From assembly GCA_031260185.1 (NCBI GenBank), contig JAIRKI010000063.1, positions 1-32,520 of the forward strand: a stretch of DNA of 32,520 nt, read 5' to 3'. The position numbers and the translations under genes were made by a program. This DNA is from Synergistaceae bacterium (GTDB taxonomy: Bacteria; Synergistota; Synergistia; Synergistales; Synergistaceae). Of this stretch, positions 29,326-32,520 are shown in pieces. How positions within the stretch are numbered: position 1 is the first letter of the stretch; each line of letters starts with the position of its first letter. The notes beneath the pieces were generated by a model that was not told where the DNA came from, did no database searches, and saw only the letters and a list, made by a program, of their open reading frames with translations.

Positions 29326-29482
29326 ATCCCCAAAACCTCTTTTCGCGTTAAAAAATTTTTTTGTCATGCTAAAGAGAATTTATAAATATCCCTTGTTCAT
29401 ATGCTTGAACAACATCCGTTCCATCCTGAAACAACTCGGTAGTCATATATTGATCTATCGCGAATCGACATGAACAGGATTT

Positions 29483-29638
29483 TTACTTACCTCGCATATC
29501 CCCTGTATGCGCGAGTATGGATATTTTGTTTCTGCCTTTGGCCATTTTTACGCTGTGTCGCCCGCGCCCGGTCTCTTCTTCGTAACCTTTTGATTTGAGA
29601 AATGCCATTATCTCGTCAACTGTGGACACGAATCCCAT
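29483..29638 (-). pseudogene. HicA-like mRNA interferase fragment
   Basis: MGFVSTVDEIMAFLKSKGYEEETGRGRHSVKMAKGRNKISILAHTGDMRGK*: HicA-like 'FLK..G+.E..GRG+H...' ending at GDM where the family continues (KGT...). No adjacent hicB seen. Confidence 0.5.
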
Positions 29639-29947
29639 GAGAGCTTTTCTCTCCGTAAAAAATCACCCTTTATGCCGTCATTTTATCATAGGTGATAAAT
29701 AGAAAACATGTTGAAATACCTTTTAGGAGGCAATGATATGATTGTAGTCGAAGGAATAAGAACCTGTTTTCAATAACGCTTCGCTTCATTTATTTATATC
29801 GTCCGCTTTGCTCATTCTATTTAGAATAAATCTCTATATGCACAATGGTGCTAATGCCTCTATAATGTGAGTTAACAAACTCGCAATGGAGGAATGTAAT
29901 TTCATTTCTAAATCAACAAGGCATTAATTATCCAAGGCCATGAGGTA

Positions 29948-30097
29948 ATGGACGTTGAACACATATGGGACGAGCTTAAAGAAAAAGGGTTCTACAACCG
30001 CGTATTTTCTGGCATTGACGCTTTGGGGGATCACTTGGTCGATGAGCTTTTTAAACTTGAAAACTCTCCGGAGATTAAACATTCAAGGGCGCCGTAG
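29948..30097 (+). pseudogene. C-terminal remnant of an IS630-family transposase
   Basis: MDVEHIWDELKEKGFYNRVFSGIDALGDHLVDELFKLENSPEIKHSRAP* matches the IS630 'NPVEHIWD.+REKGF.N..F.SID.+...L' region. Confidence 0.6.
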
Positions 30098-30852
30098 TCC
30101 GGCCGGTTTTCATTGAAACATTCTTTGAACTGTCCCAGAATGATCCCGGCGCAGTTCCGCAGTTTCCCCGAATTTAAAAGATGACGTGCGTAGCGGTCCA
30201 ACCGGCCGACGGATTCCGTTACCTCTTCCATAAACAATATTTTATTCTCCGTATCGACTTCATAAAAAGTGCCGACGGACGCCGACAGAAGGGAAAGGTT
30301 TCCGCCGACCAACACTCCTTCGGCTTTGCCCTCTTTCAATACGGAAACGGGATGCCCCCGGGGGTTTTTAAATTCATAAGCGTCGCCGGCGTTGACGGCG
30401 CCGAAAAAACTTTCCGATGTTTCACCGTCAAAATTGTCCAGCATATTTGAGGATACCATCGGCCCGTGGAACCTCACAAAGCCGCATATCTGATTCAACG
30501 CGAGGTGCAGGCAGGTGACGTCGCTGTAACCCACGAATATTTTTGGGTTCTTTTTTATCAAATCCAAATCGATGTAGGGCATCGCCCCGGCGGCGCCGTA
30601 TCCGCCCCGAACGCAGAAAACAGCGTCGATGCCCGGATCCCCGAACATTTTATTGATCCATTTACCCCTGACGGCGCCCTTGTCCGCCAAAAAGCCCGCG
30701 TAGTCCGTCGCCAGATTGTCCGCCGCGACCGCCTTATACCCCAGTTTTTCGATAAAAGAGACGCATTGCCCCGCCCTGTACCCGGATACCGCGGAGCCGC
30801 AGCAAATCAAACCGACGGCCGCGCCGTCCTTCAGTTTTTTCGGGTATTTCAC
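30031..30852 (-). pseudogene. S66 LD-carboxypeptidase, 3' end apparently replaced
   Basis: CVRGGYGAAGAMPYID, FVGYSDVTCLHLAL, LFMEEVTESVGRLDRYARHLL. ORF ends SGEFSSLKSSSTK, encoded antisense to the IS630 remnant; C-terminal catalytic-His region absent. Confidence 0.65.
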
Positions 30853-30865
30853 CGTCGGTTGTCTG

Positions 30866-31402
30866 TCAGCCCCAGAGCGTATTGGTCAGGAAACAAGCCG
30901 CCAGCAGAGAGGCGAGATCGCCGAGCAACCCGGCCACGACGGCGTGTCTGACCTTTGTGACGCCTATGCTGCCGAAATAAACCGCGAGAACATAAAAGGT
31001 CGTTTCCGTGGAGCCCATGGCGACTGAGGCCATTCTGCCTATTTGCGAATCGGCGCCGTGCGCCGTCAACAAATCGGTCAGTATGCCTTCGGCGCCTCCT
31101 CCCGAAAAAGAACGCATAATACCCATTGGAAGAATTTCCGCGGGCATATCGATTAAATTCGTGAATGGACTCAATATGGCAACGAGCCAGCTCATCGCGC
31201 CGGACGCGCGAAACATCCCGATAGCGCACAGCATACAGACCAAAAAAGGCACGATCGTGACGGCCACGGTCAAGCCCTCTCTCGCGCCCTCCACAAACAC
31301 CTGATAAACTTTTACCTTTTTGAATATGGCGTATACCGGTATGGTGAATATGACAAACGGAAGAGCGTATTTCGACACGAATTCCATCAGTTGAACGAAC
31401 AT
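30866..31402 (-). CDS. spmB: spore maturation protein B-like (nucleoside-recognition domain)
   Basis: GAREGLTVAVTIVPFLVCMLCAIGMFRASGAM, SFSGGGAEGIL, STETTFYVLAVYFGSIG. Confidence 0.82.
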   Translation of the reverse strand: MFVQLMEFVSKYALPFVIFTIPVYAIFKKVKVYQVFVEGAREGLTVAVTIVPFLVCMLCAIGMFRASGAMSWLVAILSPFTNLIDMPAEILPMGIMRSFSGGGAEGILTDLLTAHGADSQIGRMASVAMGSTETTFYVLAVYFGSIGVTKVRHAVVAGLLGDLASLLAACFLTNTLWG

Positions 31403-31406
31403 GATT

Positions 31407-32120
31407 TTACCTCCCCGGCCCGGGGCCGACGGAAACCGTCTTTTTCGCCGGCGCGCCTTTCCACTCCTCATAATCCTCGTTCAGCCGCAGCGTGCCCGCT
31501 TCTCTTTCCCTGTCTATCATGCTTTGCAGATTCCAAGTCTTTGTTTTGCCGAACAGGATGGCCGCGGCAATGCCTGTCGCGGTGGATATTACGGTCGCAA
31601 CGATTATGGCCCCCAGCACCTCCGTGGGATTTTTGGAGCCGGCGCTGGCGCGCAGGGCGATTACGCTTGTGGGAATGAGCGTTACGGATGTGGTGTTGAT
31701 CGCCAAAAACATGACCATGGCGTCCGTGGCCATATCCTTGGTTTTATTCAGGGACTGCAAATCCTTCATCGCTTTCAGGCCGAAGGGCGTTGCCGCGTTG
31801 CCCAGTCCGATGACGTTGGCCGCGAGATTCATGACCATGGAACTCATCGCCGGATGATCGGCCGGTACGTCAGGGAAAAGTTTTGTCATAACCGGTTTTA
31901 TCGCCAAGCCGATTTTTTCGGTAACGCCGGCTTTTTCGGCCACCTTCATGAGGCCCATCCAAAACACCATGACGCCAACCAACCCTATGACAATGTCCAC
32001 AGCCGTTTCGGCGAAGCCGAAGAGAGCCGTTTGAACCCCCTCGATGTTGCCTGTCGCCACCCCGGCGAGAATCGCTATGGCGACCAAACCTACCCAGATA
32101 TAATTCATCATGACGAACAT
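31407..32120 (-). CDS. spmA: spore maturation protein A-like
   Basis: MNYIWVGLVAIAILAG, PVMTKLFPDVPADHPAMSSMVMNLAANVIGLGNAATPFGLKAM. Confidence 0.85.
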   Translation of the reverse strand: MFVMMNYIWVGLVAIAILAGVATGNIEGVQTALFGFAETAVDIVIGLVGVMVFWMGLMKVAEKAGVTEKIGLAIKPVMTKLFPDVPADHPAMSSMVMNLAANVIGLGNAATPFGLKAMKDLQSLNKTKDMATDAMVMFLAINTTSVTLIPTSVIALRASAGSKNPTEVLGAIIVATVISTATGIAAAILFGKTKTWNLQSMIDREREAGTLRLNEDYEEWKGAPAKKTVSVGPGPGR

Positions 32121-32181
32121 ACTCCTTTACATTTACAACATAACGACGAATCCGACATTAAAATTATATCGCGATATTCGT

Positions 32182-32330
32182 AAGCGTCAAATTGAATAAC
32201 CACCTATGAGGGTGCGCGGCAAATTTATGGGTAAAGATAGGTTCGGACAGCGGATTGCCGCCCGAACCGGCGTCCTATCCTTACCTGCGATTTTGTCGCG
32301 CATCCGCGGGTGATTGTCTATTTGACGCTT
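32182..32330. repeat. 149-bp imperfect palindrome (MITE-like or long hairpin)
   Basis: Ends AAGCGTCAAAT...ATTTGACGCTT. About 60-nt arms align imperfectly. Apex GTTCGGacaGCGGattgCCGCCCGAAC. Confidence 0.7.
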
Positions 32331-32520
32331 CCAAGACACCTGTTATACCAGCAGGTGCTTTTGCAGTATATCGTACTTTCCGCTGACTGTCTACACTGAC
32401 GGCAAAAACCTCAAAATCAGACTCGCGTAATATTTTCCCATAACAGCCAAAGTCCTTTTTCCGTACATTCAGTACCACACGACATCTAGCCTCAAATTTC
32501 TATGGACACCTGCTGGTATA

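Noticed and set aside
29700-29950. Short + strand ORF MLKYLLGGNDMIVVEGIRTCFQ with a good RBS-like AGGAGG
   Set aside because: Only 22 codons in a decayed region; no recognisable family.
30866-32120. spmA/spmB as evidence of sporulation
   Set aside because: SpmA/SpmB homologues are common in non-sporulating bacteria; no other sporulation gene is present in the window.
1-32520. CRISPR array, rRNA or tRNA genes
   Set aside because: No regularly spaced direct repeats and no recognisable tRNA/rRNA sequence were seen by eye; short tRNA-like folds cannot be excluded without tRNAscan.

Overview
The window has two parts. Left (about 0.4-18.2 kb): a compact defence-type operon, all on the - strand. 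In transcription order it encodes a DUF3883-tailed SNF2-like helicase (18151->14624), a TrlF-type PHP/AAA ATPase, an AlbA_2/Schlafen-type ATP-binding protein, a 48-aa ORF that is a divergent copy of the helicase C-terminus, an MNT-type antitoxin gene with a frameshift, a HepT toxin (RX4HXY motif), a DUF1156-type DNA methylase, two tandem paralogous 'AAA ATPase + PD-(D/E)XK-like' pairs (one nuclease gene split into two frames), and a Swt1-HEPN/DUF499-type ATPase (3838->383). The helicase/methylase/ATPase core resembles what I recall as the Hma (helicase-methylase-ATPase) type of defence system. The embedded modules are the unusual part. Right (about 18.3-32.5 kb): a housekeeping block, also mostly - strand: rpiB, WecA/MraY-like transferase, wecB, murA, a P-loop protein with an Asp23-like tail, family-4 UDG, uppS, cdsA, dxr, two exported proteins, an S66 LD-carboxypeptidase apparently truncated by an IS630 remnant, and spmA/spmB. 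Transposase remnants lie at the left edge and near 30 kb. A chain of five hairpins occurs at 23.84-23.98 kb, and a MITE-like 149-bp imperfect palindrome at 32.18-32.33 kb. All family calls come from motif reading and memory; no searches were run.
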